A stretch of 64,000 nucleotides of DNA from Pseudarthrobacter enclensis (GCF_001457025.1 NZ_KQ758599.1:372001-436000); one strand, 5' to 3'; positions 25,505 to 35,055 are shown, counted from the first letter of the stretch. A program made the numbers and translations. The notes: a model not told the origin generated them from the sequence alone.

Positions 25505-25540
25505 ATGGATGCAGCCAACCTTCCGAAAGCCTTCCGATGA
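25505..25540 (+). CDS. Possible 11-codon leader peptide coupled to topoisomerase IB
   Basis: MDAANLPKAFR followed by TGA. The ATG is correctly placed for a leaderless transcript from the -10 box at 25492. The stop overlaps the topoisomerase ATG (ATGA), and the topoisomerase itself has no good ribosome site. Translation of this mini-ORF may deliver ribosomes to the next start. This is inferred from position only. Confidence 0.45.
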   Translation: MDAANLPKAFR

Positions 25541-26535
25541 GGCTCCGGCGCAGCAACGCCTCAGGCCGCGGGTACCGCCGGGTGGCCGCCGGCAAAGGCT
25601 TCAGCTACCGGGACCTGGACGGCACGACGGTGCCGCCGGGGCCTGTGCGGGACCGGCTTGAGGGCATCGGCATCCCGCCGGCCTGGACCGACGTATGGAT
25701 TGCCCCGTTCGAAAACGGGCACATCCAGGCCACCGGCGTGGATGCGGTGGGGCGCCGGCAGTACATCTACCACCCGGAATGGCGGGAGCGGAAGGACCGG
25801 GCTAAGTTCGACAGGTCGCTGCAGCTGGCCGAGTCGCTGCCCAGCGCCCGCCGCCGCGTCACGATGGACCTGCGCGGCGACGGCTTCACCCGTGAGCGCG
25901 TCCTGGCCGGGGCGTTCCGGATGCTGGACACCGGCTCCCTGCGGGTGGGGTCCGAGCGGTACACCAACGAGAACGGCAGCAGGGGACTGGCAACCCTGCT
26001 TTGCGCGCATGTCCAGGTGCGTAAGGACCGGATCATGCTCAGGTTTCCGGCCAAGAGCGGCAAGGACTGGGAATCGGAGATCCGGGACCCGGACCTGGCC
26101 GCCCTGGTGCGGCTGCTGAAGCGGCGCGGCGGCAACGCCCGGCTGCTCGCCTACAAGGACGGCCGGACGTGGCGGCCGGTGACCAGCGCGGACATCAACG
26201 CCTACGTCAAGGAGCGGACCGGCTCCGACTTCACGGCCAAGGATTTCCGCACCCTGCGGGGCACCGTGGCCGCCGCGGTCAGCCTGGCCCGGACCGGCCT
26301 CCTGCCCACGGTGGCCAAGCGCAAGCGCGCCATCAGCCGGGCCATGATGGATGCGGCCGAGGTGCTGGGTAACACGCCGTCAATTGCCCGCAAGAGCTAC
26401 GTGGACCCGCGCGTCGTGGACCACTACAACGACGGCGAAACCATCGACCCGCACCGCACCGACTCCGCGGAGGCCGAACTCCGGGCCCTGCTCTACCGCG
26501 AAGGTGACGTGGTGCCGCTGGCCAAAAGCGGTTGA
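25537..26535 (+). CDS. DNA topoisomerase IB (poxvirus type)
   Basis: Relaxes supercoils through a 3'-phosphotyrosyl intermediate. 332 residues. The N-terminal beta domain (about 1-90) carries WIAPFENGHIQATGVDAVGR. The catalytic domain shows active-site basic residues in GSERYTNENGSRGL and KDFRTLRGTVAAA, and the nucleophilic Tyr in IARKSYVDPRVVDHY. Bacterial homologues are accessory enzymes of uncertain role. The ATG at 25537 overlaps the stop of a short upstream frame. Confidence 0.92.
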   Translation: MRLRRSNASGRGYRRVAAGKGFSYRDLDGTTVPPGPVRDRLEGIGIPPAWTDVWIAPFENGHIQATGVDAVGRRQYIYHPEWRERKDRAKFDRSLQLAESLPSARRRVTMDLRGDGFTRERVLAGAFRMLDTGSLRVGSERYTNENGSRGLATLLCAHVQVRKDRIMLRFPAKSGKDWESEIRDPDLAALVRLLKRRGGNARLLAYKDGRTWRPVTSADINAYVKERTGSDFTAKDFRTLRGTVAAAVSLARTGLLPTVAKRKRAISRAMMDAAEVLGNTPSIARKSYVDPRVVDHYNDGETIDPHRTDSAEAELRALLYREGDVVPLAKSG

Positions 26536-26539
26536 GCCC

Positions 26540-26545
26540 TAGAAT
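26540..26545 (+). promoter_or_regulatory. Candidate -10 box TAGAAT for fprA copy 2
   Basis: TAGAAT, 4 bases after the topoisomerase stop and about 72 bases before the GTG of the reductase. No clear -35 is visible. Confidence 0.4.
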
Positions 26546-26617
26546 GGGAAGCTGTTGCGCCACCCAACCCGGCGCAGCCCGTTAATGATGCAGATGATCA
26601 GGCCAGAAGGGCTTCCG

Positions 26618-28048
26618 GTGTCCACTTCCAGCGAGACCAGCACCACCCGTCCCCTCCGCGTCGCCATTGTGGGCGCTGGACCGGCCGGAGTTTATGCTGC
26701 GGATATCCTCACCAAGTCCAGCGGCGTGAAGGACGGCGACTTCGAGGTCAGCATCGACCTCTTCGAGGCGTACCCGGCCCCGTACGGCCTGATCCGCTAT
26801 GGCGTCGCCCCGGACCACCCCCGCATCAAGGGCATCGTCAACGCGCTGCACAAAGTCCTGGACCGCGGCGACATCCGCTTCCTGGGCAACGTCACCTACG
26901 GCCGCGACCTCACCCTGCACGACTTCCGGGCCTTCTACGACGCGGTGATCTTCTCCACCGGCGCCGTCAAGGACGCGGACCTGGACATTCCGGGGATCAC
27001 CCTGCAGGGCTCCTTCGGCGGCGCGGACTTCGTCTCCTGGTACGACGGCCACCCGGACGTGCCGCGGGAGTGGCCGCTGGAGGCCAAGGAGATCGCCGTG
27101 ATCGGCAACGGCAACGTGGCCCTGGACGTGGCCCGCATGCTGGTCAAGCACCCCGAAGAACTCCTTACCACCGAAATCCCGGACAACGTCTACCAGGGGC
27201 TGAAGTCCTCGCCGGTCACCGACGTGCACGTCTTTGGCCGCCGCGGCCCGGCCCAGGTGAAGTTCACGCCGCTGGAGCTGCGCGAGCTGAGCCACATGAA
27301 TGACGTGGACATCGTCCTGTACCCGGAGGACTTCGAATTCGACGACGCCTCGGATGAGGCCATCCGCAGCAACAACCAGACCAAGACCATGGTGAATACC
27401 CTGACCAACTGGCTGGTGGAGGAGCACGCCGAATCCGAGAACCCGTCCTCGCGCCGGCTGCACCTGCACTTCCTGCACAACCCGGTGGAAGTGCTCGACG
27501 ACGGCACGGGCAAGGTGGGCGGCCTCAAGTTCGAACGCATGCAGCTGGACGGAACCGGCAACGCCAAGGGCACGGGGGAGTACGTCGAGTACCCGGTACA
27601 GGCGGTCTACCGGGCCATTGGATACCACGGCTCGGCACTGGACGAACTGGAATACGATGCCCGGCGCGGTGTCATCCCCAACGAGGGCGGGCGGGTGCTG
27701 GACGCCGGGGGGAAGCCCGTGCCGGGGATCTACGCCACGGGATGGATCAAGCGCGGCCCGGTGGGCCTCATCGGCCACACCAAGGGCGACGCCCTCGAAA
27801 CCATCGGGTTCCTGCTGGAGGACCGGCTCACCCTGCCCCCGGCGCAGAACCCGGACCCGCAGGCCATCATCGACCTGCTGGAGGGACGCGGCATCGAATA
27901 CACCACGTGGGAAGGCTGGAACAAGCTGGACGCCCACGAAGCCGGACTCGGGGCCGCCTGGACCGGGCCGGAGGGTCTGGACCATGTGGTCCGCGAGCGC
28001 ATCAAGGTGGTTCCGCGCGAGGAAATGATCCGCATCTCGCGCGGCTGA
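26618..28048 (+). CDS. fprA: FAD-dependent ferredoxin/adrenodoxin-type NADP+ reductase (copy 2)
   Basis: 476 residues, a close paralogue of the protein at 1255, with long identical blocks including YGLIRYGVAPDHPRIKGIV and FGGADFVSWYDGHPDVPREW. The FAD motif VAIVGAGPAGVYAADIL, the NADP motif IAVIGNGNVALDVARML and the terminal ATGWIKRGPVGLIGHTKGDA are all intact. GTG 26618 follows CCAGAAGGG at good spacing. The differences cluster in the C-terminal third and in the acidic linker. This copy has no redox neighbour, so it may serve another ferredoxin, for example for P450s. Confidence 0.93.
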   Translation: MSTSSETSTTRPLRVAIVGAGPAGVYAADILTKSSGVKDGDFEVSIDLFEAYPAPYGLIRYGVAPDHPRIKGIVNALHKVLDRGDIRFLGNVTYGRDLTLHDFRAFYDAVIFSTGAVKDADLDIPGITLQGSFGGADFVSWYDGHPDVPREWPLEAKEIAVIGNGNVALDVARMLVKHPEELLTTEIPDNVYQGLKSSPVTDVHVFGRRGPAQVKFTPLELRELSHMNDVDIVLYPEDFEFDDASDEAIRSNNQTKTMVNTLTNWLVEEHAESENPSSRRLHLHFLHNPVEVLDDGTGKVGGLKFERMQLDGTGNAKGTGEYVEYPVQAVYRAIGYHGSALDELEYDARRGVIPNEGGRVLDAGGKPVPGIYATGWIKRGPVGLIGHTKGDALETIGFLLEDRLTLPPAQNPDPQAIIDLLEGRGIEYTTWEGWNKLDAHEAGLGAAWTGPEGLDHVVRERIKVVPREEMIRISRG

Positions 28049-28080
28049 TCCGCCACTGCCGTCCACGGACCGGCCCGGGC

Positions 28081-28086
28081 TACAAT
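28081..28086 (+). promoter_or_regulatory. Candidate -10 box TACAAT for the GAF regulator
   Basis: TACAAT, 57 bases before the ATG, leaving a leader with an AGGAG site. Confidence 0.45.
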
Positions 28087-28143
28087 GGCCAGCATCCCCT
28101 GGCCGGCGCGATGGCGCCGTGCCGCAGGCCGCACAGGAGTTCG

Positions 28144-29490
28144 ATGAAGAACCTGACCCCGCCGGGAGCGTTGCAGCGCAGCGCCCTGGCCGCCCATGAA
28201 TCGCTCGACGTCGGCGCTTTCGCCGAAGTCCGCGAGGTCCCGGGCCTGCGCTCCCTGATCCGCGAATCCTGGCTGCGTTCCGCGGGCTTCAAGGCCAACC
28301 CGGACAACCCTGCCGCACCCCTGGCGTTGGACCGGGACGAGCTGGAGGACTACCGGAACCGGCATCCGCTGGCCGCCATCATGCCCGTCATCACCAGGCT
28401 CCTGGTCCAGCCCAGCCACGACTCCGGCCTCCTGGTGGCGGTGGGCGACGAGGTGGGCCGCCTGCTCTGGGTGGACGGCGACCCCGCCCTGCAGCGCCGA
28501 GCCGAAGGCATGATGTTCGTGGCAGGCGCGGACTGGTCCGAGGCCACCGTGGGAACCAGCGCACCCGGAACCGCCCTGGCCCTGGGCCGCGGCATCCAGA
28601 TCTCCGGCGCCGAGCACTACCAGCGGGCAGTCCACCCCTGGAGCTGCACCGCAGTCCCGTTCCACGATCCCGATTCCGGCGCGGTCCTGGGGGTCGTGGA
28701 CATCACCGGCACGGACACGGCCGTGGCGCCGCATACCCTCTCGCTCGTGGAAGCCACCGTTGCCGCCGCCCAGGCGCAGCTGCGTGTGGAACGGCTGCAG
28801 CGCGCCGCGGAGCTCGCGTCAGGGCACGCGCGCCGCCGGGCACCGGCAACCGCCGCGGCGCCACACCGCACCGGCGCCGGGGAGGGCAGCCTTTACCGCG
28901 ACAGCCTGCAGCTGCTGGGCCGGGACCAGGCATTGCTCAGCCTTGACGGCAGGACCGTGGTGCTCTCGGCCCGGCACAGCGAAATCCTGGCGCTGCTCAG
29001 CATCCACCCGGCGGGGCTCAGCGCCGACGAACTCAGCTCCCTGCTGTACCCCGGCGAGGGGTCCACCATCACCCTCCGCGCCGAGATGGTGCGCCTGCGC
29101 AAGGTCCTGCAGCAGCTCAACCCTGACGCCGTCCCGGGCTCGCGGCCCTACCGGCTGCCCGTGGACCTGGTGCCGGACAGCAGCCAGGTGCTCAGCTGCC
29201 TGCAGCGCGGCGCGCACCGCATCGCGCTGGAAATCTACCGGGGCGCGGTGCTGCCCCGGTCCGAGGCGCCGGGCATCGTCGAGCTCCGGGACAAGGTCTC
29301 CGGCCTGCTCCGCGAGGCAATCCTGACGGACGGCAGCGCCGAGTCCATGCTGAAGTTCGCCGCGCTGCCCGAGGCAAGGGACGACGTCGGAATCCGCCGC
29401 GCCGCGCTCCGCCTCCTGCCGCCGCGCTCACCCAAGCGGGCCGCCGTCGTCGCCGAACTGGAACGGCTGGAGGCCGAACTGGGCACCTAG
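28144..29490 (+). CDS. GAF-domain regulator of the aldehyde/alcohol operon
   Basis: 448 residues. The N-terminal 220 resemble the AcoR sensor region: [11 protein letters not shown], then a GAF domain ending in [14 protein letters not shown]. The AAA+ sigma-54 domain of true AcoR is absent. Instead residues about 255-345 look like a winged-helix domain ([32 protein letters not shown]), followed by a helical tail. It therefore probably acts with a sigma-70 type polymerase. An 11-base direct repeat just downstream, before the aldehyde dehydrogenase gene, is its likely site. Confidence 0.8.
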   Translation: MKNLTPPGALQRSALAAHESLDVGAFAEVREVPGLRSLIRESWLRSAGFKANPDNPAAPLALDRDELEDYRNRHPLAAIMPVITRLLVQPSHDSGLLVAVGDEVGRLLWVDGDPALQRRAEGMMFVAGADWSEATVGTSAPGTALALGRGIQISGAEHYQRAVHPWSCTAVPFHDPDSGAVLGVVDITGTDTAVAPHTLSLVEATVAAAQAQLRVERLQRAAELASGHARRRAPATAAAPHRTGAGEGSLYRDSLQLLGRDQALLSLDGRTVVLSARHSEILALLSIHPAGLSADELSSLLYPGEGSTITLRAEMVRLRKVLQQLNPDAVPGSRPYRLPVDLVPDSSQVLSCLQRGAHRIALEIYRGAVLPRSEAPGIVELRDKVSGLLREAILTDGSAESMLKFAALPEARDDVGIRRAALRLLPPRSPKRAAVVAELERLEAELGT

Positions 29491-29496
29491 GCTCGG

Positions 29497-29519
29497 GGTT
29501 GCAACCTGGCTGCAACCTG
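29497..29519 (+). promoter_or_regulatory. Direct repeat / palindrome upstream of the ALDH operon
   Basis: TGCAACCTG occurs at 29500 and 29511, exactly one helical turn (11 bp) apart. The first copy also forms the perfect palindrome GGTTGCAACC (29497-29506). A TACGCT -10 candidate follows at 29528-29533, so the repeats cover the -35 region, as for an activator. Confidence 0.6.
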
Positions 29520-29591
29520 CCCGCTCCTACGCTGGCTGCATTGGCTGGATCCCATACGGGACAGCCCGCTGCACAGCAAAGGAGCTACGCA

Positions 29592-31115
29592 ATGACCGTT
29601 TACGCACAGCCCGGAACCGACGGCTCGAAGGTCACCTTCAAGGACCGCTACGAAAACTGGATCGGCGGCGAATGGGTCGCCCCGGTCAAGGGCCAGTACT
29701 TCGAAAACATCACGCCCGTGACGGGGAAGGCGTTCTGCGAGGTTGCCCGCGGCACGGCGGAGGACATTGAGCTGGCGCTGGACGCCGCACACAAGGCGGC
29801 ACCGTCCTGGGGCAAAACGTCCGTGGCGGAGCGGGCCGCGATCCTGAACAGGATCGCCGACCGCATCGACGAAAACCTCGAGATGCTCGCGGTTGCCGAA
29901 ACGTGGGACAACGGCAAGCCAATCCGGGAGACCCTCAACGCGGATCTTCCGCTCGCCGCAGACCACTTCCGCTACTTCGCCTCCGCCGTCCGCGCCCAGG
30001 AAGGCTCGCTCTCGCAGCTCGACGAGGACACCACCGCCTACCACTTCCACGAGCCGCTCGGCGTCGTGGGCCAGATCATCCCGTGGAACTTCCCCATCCT
30101 GATGGCGGTCTGGAAGCTGGCCCCGGCGCTCGCCGCCGGCAACGCCGTGGTCCTGAAGCCGGCCGAACAGACGCCGTCCTCCATCCTGGTGCTGATGGAA
30201 CTCATCGGCGACCTGCTCCCCGCCGGCGTGGTGAACGTGGTCAACGGCTTCGGCGTCGAGGCCGGCAAGCCGCTGGCGTCCAGTTCGCGGATCCGCAAGA
30301 TTGCCTTCACCGGGGAAACCACCACCGGCCGGCTCATCAGCCAGTATGCGTCGAACAACCTCATTCCGGTCACCCTGGAGCTGGGTGGCAAGAGCCCCAA
30401 CATCTTCTTCAACGATGTGGCCCAGGCCGACGACGCCTTCTATGACAAGGCCCAGGAAGGCTTTGCGCTGTTTGCCTTCAACCAGGGCGAAGTGTGCACC
30501 TGCCCGTCCCGCGCCCTGGTCCAGGAAGACATCTACGAGTCGTTCATGGCCGACGCCGTGGCCAGGGTGGAGAAGATGGTGCAGGGCAACCCGCTGGACA
30601 CCGAAACGCAGGTGGGGGCGCAGGCGTCGAACGACCAGCTCGAGAAGATCCTTTCCTACATCGACATTGGAAAGCAGGAGGGCGCCAAGGTGCTCACCGG
30701 CGGGGCCCGTGCCGAGCTGCCCGGCGACCTGGCCGGCGGCTTCTACGTCCAGCCCACGGTCTTCGAGGGGCACAACAGGATGCGGATCTTCCAGGAGGAA
30801 ATCTTCGGTCCCGTCGTGGCGGTGACGAAGTTCAGCGACTACGACGACGCCATGGGCATCGCCAATGACACCCTGTATGGCCTGGGCGCCGGCGTCTGGT
30901 CCCGCAACGGCAACGTCGCCTACCGCGCCGGCCGCGAAATCCAGGCCGGCCGAGTCTGGGTCAACAACTACCACGCCTACCCGGCCGGGGCCGCGTTCGG
31001 CGGCTACAAGTCCTCAGGCATCGGACGCGAAAACCACGCGATGATGCTGGACCACTACCAGCAGACCAAGAACCTGCTGGTCAGCTACAACGAAAACAAA
31101 CTGGGCTTCTTCTAG
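29592..31115 (+). CDS. NAD-dependent aldehyde dehydrogenase (acetaldehyde type)
   Basis: 507 residues, close to the ExaC/AcoD group that oxidises acetaldehyde and related short aldehydes. Visible are [22 protein letters not shown], the catalytic Glu in [12 protein letters not shown] and the catalytic Cys in [12 protein letters not shown], a double-Cys motif typical of this group. AAAGGAG precedes the ATG. It is first in an operon with a zinc alcohol dehydrogenase and DUF779. The regulator upstream suggests induction by an alcohol, aldehyde or acetoin-like signal. Confidence 0.92.
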   Translation: MTVYAQPGTDGSKVTFKDRYENWIGGEWVAPVKGQYFENITPVTGKAFCEVARGTAEDIELALDAAHKAAPSWGKTSVAERAAILNRIADRIDENLEMLAVAETWDNGKPIRETLNADLPLAADHFRYFASAVRAQEGSLSQLDEDTTAYHFHEPLGVVGQIIPWNFPILMAVWKLAPALAAGNAVVLKPAEQTPSSILVLMELIGDLLPAGVVNVVNGFGVEAGKPLASSSRIRKIAFTGETTTGRLISQYASNNLIPVTLELGGKSPNIFFNDVAQADDAFYDKAQEGFALFAFNQGEVCTCPSRALVQEDIYESFMADAVARVEKMVQGNPLDTETQVGAQASNDQLEKILSYIDIGKQEGAKVLTGGARAELPGDLAGGFYVQPTVFEGHNRMRIFQEEIFGPVVAVTKFSDYDDAMGIANDTLYGLGAGVWSRNGNVAYRAGREIQAGRVWVNNYHAYPAGAAFGGYKSSGIGRENHAMMLDHYQQTKNLLVSYNENKLGFF

Positions 31116-31150
31116 GCCCGTCCATCGCTCCATCAACGCAAGGATCGCCA

Positions 31151-32173
31151 ATGACGACGACAATGCAAGCAGCAGTAGTGGAAAAATTCGGCACCGACCT
31201 GCAGGTCCGCAGCCTGCCCATCCCCACCCCGGGGCCGGGTGAGGCCCTGGTCAAGGTCCTCACCACCGGCGTCTGCCACACGGACCTGCACGCCGCCGAG
31301 GGCGACTGGCCGGTCAAGCCGGCTCCGCCCTTCGTGCCCGGCCATGAGGGCGTGGGTGAAGTGGTGGCCCTCGGCGACGGCGTCACCGGCCTCGCCGTGG
31401 GCGACCTGGTGGGCAACGCCTGGCTGTGGTCCGCCTGCGGCACTTGCCAGTACTGCGGCTCCGGCTGGGAAACCCTGTGCGAGGCGCAGAAGAACGGCGG
31501 CTACAGCGTGGACGGGTCCTTCGGCGAGTACATGCTCGTCGATGCCCGTTTCGCCGCCCGCATACCGGCGGGATCCGACCCCGTCGAGGTGGCGCCGGTG
31601 CTGTGCGCCGGCGTCACCGTCTACAAGGGACTGAAGATGACGGAGGCGAAGCCGGGCCAGTGGGTCACCATCTCCGGCATCGGCGGCCTGGGCCACATCG
31701 CCGTGCAGTACGCCGTGGCCATGGGCCTGCGTGTTGCCGCCGTGGACATCGCGGACGACAAGCTGGCCCTTGCCAGGGCGCACGGCGCTGAACTGACCGT
31801 CAACGCCCTGCACGAGGACCCGGCGGAAGTCATCCAGCGGGAAACTGGAGGGTGCCATGGTGTCCTGGTCACGGCGGTGCACCCGTCAGCGTTCGGCCAG
31901 GCCATCGGCATGGCGCGCCGCGGCGGCACCATCGTGTTCAATGGCCTGCCGCCGGGGGACTTTCCCGCCCCGATCTTCGACATCGTGCTCAAGGGCCTCA
32001 CGGTCCGCGGCTCCATCGTGGGCACCCGGCAGGACATGGAGGAAGCGCTGGATTTCTACGCCCGGGGGAAGATCCATCCCACCGTCTCCGTCCGGGAGCT
32101 CTCCGAGGTCAACGCCGTGTTCGACGAGATGAAGCATGCCAAGATCGACGGCCGCGTGGTCCTGAGGTTCTGA
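31151..32173 (+). CDS. adhP: Zinc-dependent alcohol dehydrogenase
   Basis: 340 residues, AdhP type. The catalytic zinc site starts with GVCHTDLHAAEGDW and the H/E of PGHEGVGEVV. The structural zinc cysteines are in CGTCQYCGSGWETLC. The NAD fold shows SGIGGLGHIAVQYA. It converts ethanol or other primary alcohols to aldehydes for the dehydrogenase encoded 35 bases upstream. Its TGA overlaps the ATG of the DUF779 gene by one base. Confidence 0.94.
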   Translation: MTTTMQAAVVEKFGTDLQVRSLPIPTPGPGEALVKVLTTGVCHTDLHAAEGDWPVKPAPPFVPGHEGVGEVVALGDGVTGLAVGDLVGNAWLWSACGTCQYCGSGWETLCEAQKNGGYSVDGSFGEYMLVDARFAARIPAGSDPVEVAPVLCAGVTVYKGLKMTEAKPGQWVTISGIGGLGHIAVQYAVAMGLRVAAVDIADDKLALARAHGAELTVNALHEDPAEVIQRETGGCHGVLVTAVHPSAFGQAIGMARRGGTIVFNGLPPGDFPAPIFDIVLKGLTVRGSIVGTRQDMEEALDFYARGKIHPTVSVRELSEVNAVFDEMKHAKIDGRVVLRF

Positions 32174-32580
32174 TGGCGCCGGACAGCCTGGCGGCTGCAG
32201 TGACGCTGCCCGGGGAGGACTTCTCCCGGGTGGCGCTCACCGCCGCCGCCGCGGACCTGCTGCGTGTCCTGTGGCGGCGGCACGGTCCGCTGATGTTCCA
32301 CCAGTCCGGCGGCTGCTGCGACGGGTCCGCACCCATGTGCTACCCCGCAGGGGACTTCCAGACCGGCGACTCGGACATCCTGCTGGGCCTGTTCGACCTG
32401 TCGGAGGGGCTCGAACCGCAGCCGCTGGAGTTCTGGATGTCCCGCGAGCAGTTCGCCTACTGGAGCCACACCCACCTGACCGTCGATGTGGTGGCAGGGC
32501 GGGGGAGCGGCTTCTCGGTGGAAGCGCCGGAAGGCAAGCGGTTCCTGATCCGCTCCACCCTCATGGACTGGCCGGGCTAG
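32173..32580 (+). CDS. DUF779 protein
   Basis: 135 residues of the DUF779 family, which is regularly found next to aldehyde dehydrogenases of the AcoD/ExaC type; its function is not established. A cysteine cluster (HQSGGCCDGSAPMCYP) at about residues 44-58 and conserved histidines (WSHTHLTVDV) suggest metal binding or redox chemistry. The start overlaps the ADH stop (TGATG), so it is translationally coupled. A 15-bp perfect hairpin ends the operon. Confidence 0.85.
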   Translation: MAPDSLAAAVTLPGEDFSRVALTAAAADLLRVLWRRHGPLMFHQSGGCCDGSAPMCYPAGDFQTGDSDILLGLFDLSEGLEPQPLEFWMSREQFAYWSHTHLTVDVVAGRGSGFSVEAPEGKRFLIRSTLMDWPG

Positions 32581-32620
32581 CCTTCCCGCAGGTCAGGGGC
32601 TTGGCCACGGTATTCAGTCC

Positions 32621-32663
32621 GAACGCCCCCGGGGCACTCCGCTGGAGGGCCCCGGGGGCGTTC
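32621..32663 (+). terminator. Terminator of the ALDH-ADH-DUF779 operon
   Basis: Perfect 15-bp arms (GAACGCCCCCGGGGC and its complement) around a 13-base loop, 41 bases after the stop. Confidence 0.85.
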
Positions 32664-32709
32664 TGCTGCACAAAATTCTGTGGAACGGCACAAGGCCCGC
32701 CAAACCGCT

Positions 32710-32726
32710 GTCTCATGATATGAGAC
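32710..32726. promoter_or_regulatory. Palindrome GTCTCAT-GAT-ATGAGAC
   Basis: A perfect 17-base inverted repeat 75 bases before the amino-acid permease gene and upstream of a TTGACA at 32759. It looks like an operator. Its form resembles sites of IclR- or GntR-type regulators, none of which is encoded nearby. Confidence 0.55.
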
Positions 32727-32800
32727 GATTGTGGCCGTCCAGTGGATGGACACTAAGGTTGACAGGTCTGTTTCCATCACACATCAGGATTGTGATCCCT

Positions 32801-34366
32801 ATGAACCTTCTCCGGACAAAATCCATCGAGCAGTCCATTGCGGACGCCGATGAACCCGGACGCAAGCTCAAGCGTTCCCTCAGCACCTGGGACCTGATGA
32901 TCATGGGCGTTGCCGTTGCTGTCGGCGCCGGCATCTTCTCCGTGGGTGCCAAGGCTGCCGCCAACTTTGCCGGCCCCGCCGTGACCCTCTCCTTCGCCAT
33001 CGCCGCCGTGACCTGCGCGCTGGCCATCATGTGCTACGCCGAGTTTGCCACCGCCATCCCGGTGGCCGGCTCCGCCTACGTGTTCACCTACGCCACCATG
33101 GGTGAGCTTCTTGCCTGGATCATCGGCTGGAACCTCATCCTGGAGCTCTTCACCGCGGCGGCCGTGATCGCCAAGTACTGGGGCATCTACCTCAGCAAGG
33201 TGTTCGCGCTGATGGGCGCCGACATTCCGGCGGCCCTGACCATCGGGGGCGTGGACCTTTACTGGGGCGCCTTCCTCATCGTGGCCATCTTCACCGTGCT
33301 GCTGGTGCTGGGCACCAAGCTCTCGGCCCGCGTGGGCAACGTCTTCACCCTGATCAAGATCGGCGTTGTGCTGTTCGTGATCGTGGTTGGCTTCACCTAC
33401 GTCAAGGTCGAGAACTACGCGCCGTTCGTCCCGGCGGCCGAGCCCACCGGCGGCACCGGAACCGCCGATGTCCTCAAGCAGTCCTTCTTCGGCTTCCTGA
33501 CCGGCGCCGCGCCGGCCCAGTACGGCACCCTGGGCATCTTCGCCGGTGCCGCGCTGGTGTTCTTCGCCTTCATCGGCTTCGACGTGGTGGCCACCTCCGC
33601 GGAGGAAGTGAAGAACCCCCAGAAAACCCTGCCCCGCGGCATCTTCGGCGGCCTGGCGCTGGTGACCCTGCTGTACATCCTGGTTTCGCTGGCCCTGACC
33701 GGCATGGTCTCCTACACCCAGCTGGCCGAGGCGGAGAACCCCACTCTGACCACGGCCTTCGAAGCCGTCGGAGACACCTCAGCAGCAAAGATCATCGCGT
33801 TCGGCTCGCTGATTGGCCTGACCACCGTGATCATGGTGCTGCTGATGGGCCTGTCCCGCGTGGTCCTGGCCATGAGCCGCGACGGCCTGCTGCCCCGCGC
33901 GCTCTCGCGGACCAGCGACAAGCACGCCACCCCGGCCCGCCTGCAGATCATCTGCGGCACCGCTGTGGCCCTGGTGGCGGGCCTGACCAATGTTGACCTG
34001 CTCGAGGAAATGATCAACATCGGCACCCTGTCCGCGTTCGTGGTGGTGAGCCTGGGCATCCTGGTGCTGCGCAGGAAGCGCCCAGACCTCAAGCCCGCCT
34101 TCCGCGTGCCGTTCGGCAAGGTCCTCCCGGTCCTCTCCGCCGTGCTCTGCCTCTACCTGATGACCAACCTCGCGGTGGAGACCTGGATCTTCTTCGCGAT
34201 CTGGCTGGCCATCGGCCTGGCGATCTACTTTGCCTACGGCCAGCGGCACTCCCGCCTCAACGAGCGGTTCAGTGCCGCGAACGCCGCGGTGAACGGTTCC
34301 GCACCCGCCTCCTCCGGTGCTGCTGCCGGCAAGCCCGACGGCGACGACGAGTACACGCGAGCCTGA
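32801..34366 (+). CDS. APC family amino acid permease
   Basis: 521 residues, 12 to 14 membrane helices, cationic amino acid transporter (CAT-like) branch. The start of helix 1 carries the APC substrate-site pattern VAVGAGIFSVGAKAA; helix 6 has FAFIGFDVVATSAEE; the loop RDGLLPRALSR is typical. The N-terminus KRSLSTWDLMIMGVA fits basic or branched amino-acid carriers. The C-terminus is a disordered Ala/Gly-rich tail. ATG 32801 was chosen, although a GTG three codons earlier is possible. No ribosome site is convincing. Confidence 0.88.
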   Translation: MNLLRTKSIEQSIADADEPGRKLKRSLSTWDLMIMGVAVAVGAGIFSVGAKAAANFAGPAVTLSFAIAAVTCALAIMCYAEFATAIPVAGSAYVFTYATMGELLAWIIGWNLILELFTAAAVIAKYWGIYLSKVFALMGADIPAALTIGGVDLYWGAFLIVAIFTVLLVLGTKLSARVGNVFTLIKIGVVLFVIVVGFTYVKVENYAPFVPAAEPTGGTGTADVLKQSFFGFLTGAAPAQYGTLGIFAGAALVFFAFIGFDVVATSAEEVKNPQKTLPRGIFGGLALVTLLYILVSLALTGMVSYTQLAEAENPTLTTAFEAVGDTSAAKIIAFGSLIGLTTVIMVLLMGLSRVVLAMSRDGLLPRALSRTSDKHATPARLQIICGTAVALVAGLTNVDLLEEMINIGTLSAFVVVSLGILVLRRKRPDLKPAFRVPFGKVLPVLSAVLCLYLMTNLAVETWIFFAIWLAIGLAIYFAYGQRHSRLNERFSAANAAVNGSAPASSGAAAGKPDGDDEYTRA

Positions 34367-34377
34367 CCTGCCACGCT

Positions 34378-34412
34378 GAATGCCCGCCCGGACCCGCTCC
34401 GGGCGGGCATTC
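34378..34412 (+). terminator. Terminator after the permease
   Basis: Perfect 15-bp arms GAATGCCCGCCCGGA / TCCGGGCGGGCATTC with a 5-base loop. Confidence 0.88.
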
Positions 34413-34441
34413 GCGTGTCCGGCCGCTGGGCAACCCGCTCA

Positions 34442-34447
34442 TAGGAT
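34442..34447 (+). promoter_or_regulatory. Leaderless -10 box TAGGAT
   Basis: TAGGAT, 6 bases before the TetR gene ATG. Confidence 0.6.
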
Positions 34448-34453
34448 GGAAGC

Positions 34454-35053
34454 ATGGCACGCCCCACCCGACCTGAACGCAAGACCGAACTGCTGGGCGC
34501 CATCCTGGACTACCTCATGGACAAGACCCTGGCGGAACTGACCTTCCGCAGCCTGGCCGACGGACTGGGCATGAGCTCCTACGTGCTGGTGTACCACTTC
34601 GGCAGCAGGGACCAGCTGATCAACGACATTGTGGTGTCCATCGAATCCCGGCTGGACAGCATGCGCGACACCGATGTGCGGGACATCGACCGCGCGGCGT
34701 GGCGGCAGTTCCTGCTGGATTCCTGGCGGTGGACCATGGCCCAGCGCAACCGGCACCTGACCCGGCTGGAGTTTGAAGCGACAGCCCAGGACATCGTGGC
34801 GGCCGAACCGCGCGGGACGTCCCAGGAGCATTTCCGGAAGCTGCACCACCAGACCCGGGACTGGCTGATGGTGCAGGGCGTCCCGGAGGAGTTCGCCGAT
34901 ACGGACGCCCGGCTTTTTACTTCCACCTTTTACGGGCTGCAGTTCGACTTCGTGGTGATGAATGAACCCGAGGCCGCCACCAAGGCCTTCGAGCTGATGC
35001 TGGCCGTCTTCTTCAACAACCTTGAAACGCGGTTGGCGAACGCCGGGCAGTAG
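34454..35053 (+). CDS. TetR family transcription regulator
   Basis: 199 residues. The N-terminal TetR helix-turn-helix (about 8-55) is recognisable: LAELTFRSLADGLGMSSYVLVYHFGSRDQL. A helical ligand domain follows. No adjacent gene is an obvious target: the permease upstream has its own terminator and the DUF2461 gene is convergent. No palindrome is seen at its own promoter. Confidence 0.87.
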   Translation: MARPTRPERKTELLGAILDYLMDKTLAELTFRSLADGLGMSSYVLVYHFGSRDQLINDIVVSIESRLDSMRDTDVRDIDRAAWRQFLLDSWRWTMAQRNRHLTRLEFEATAQDIVAAEPRGTSQEHFRKLHHQTRDWLMVQGVPEEFADTDARLFTSTFYGLQFDFVVMNEPEAATKAFELMLAVFFNNLETRLANAGQ

Positions 35054-35055
35054 CG

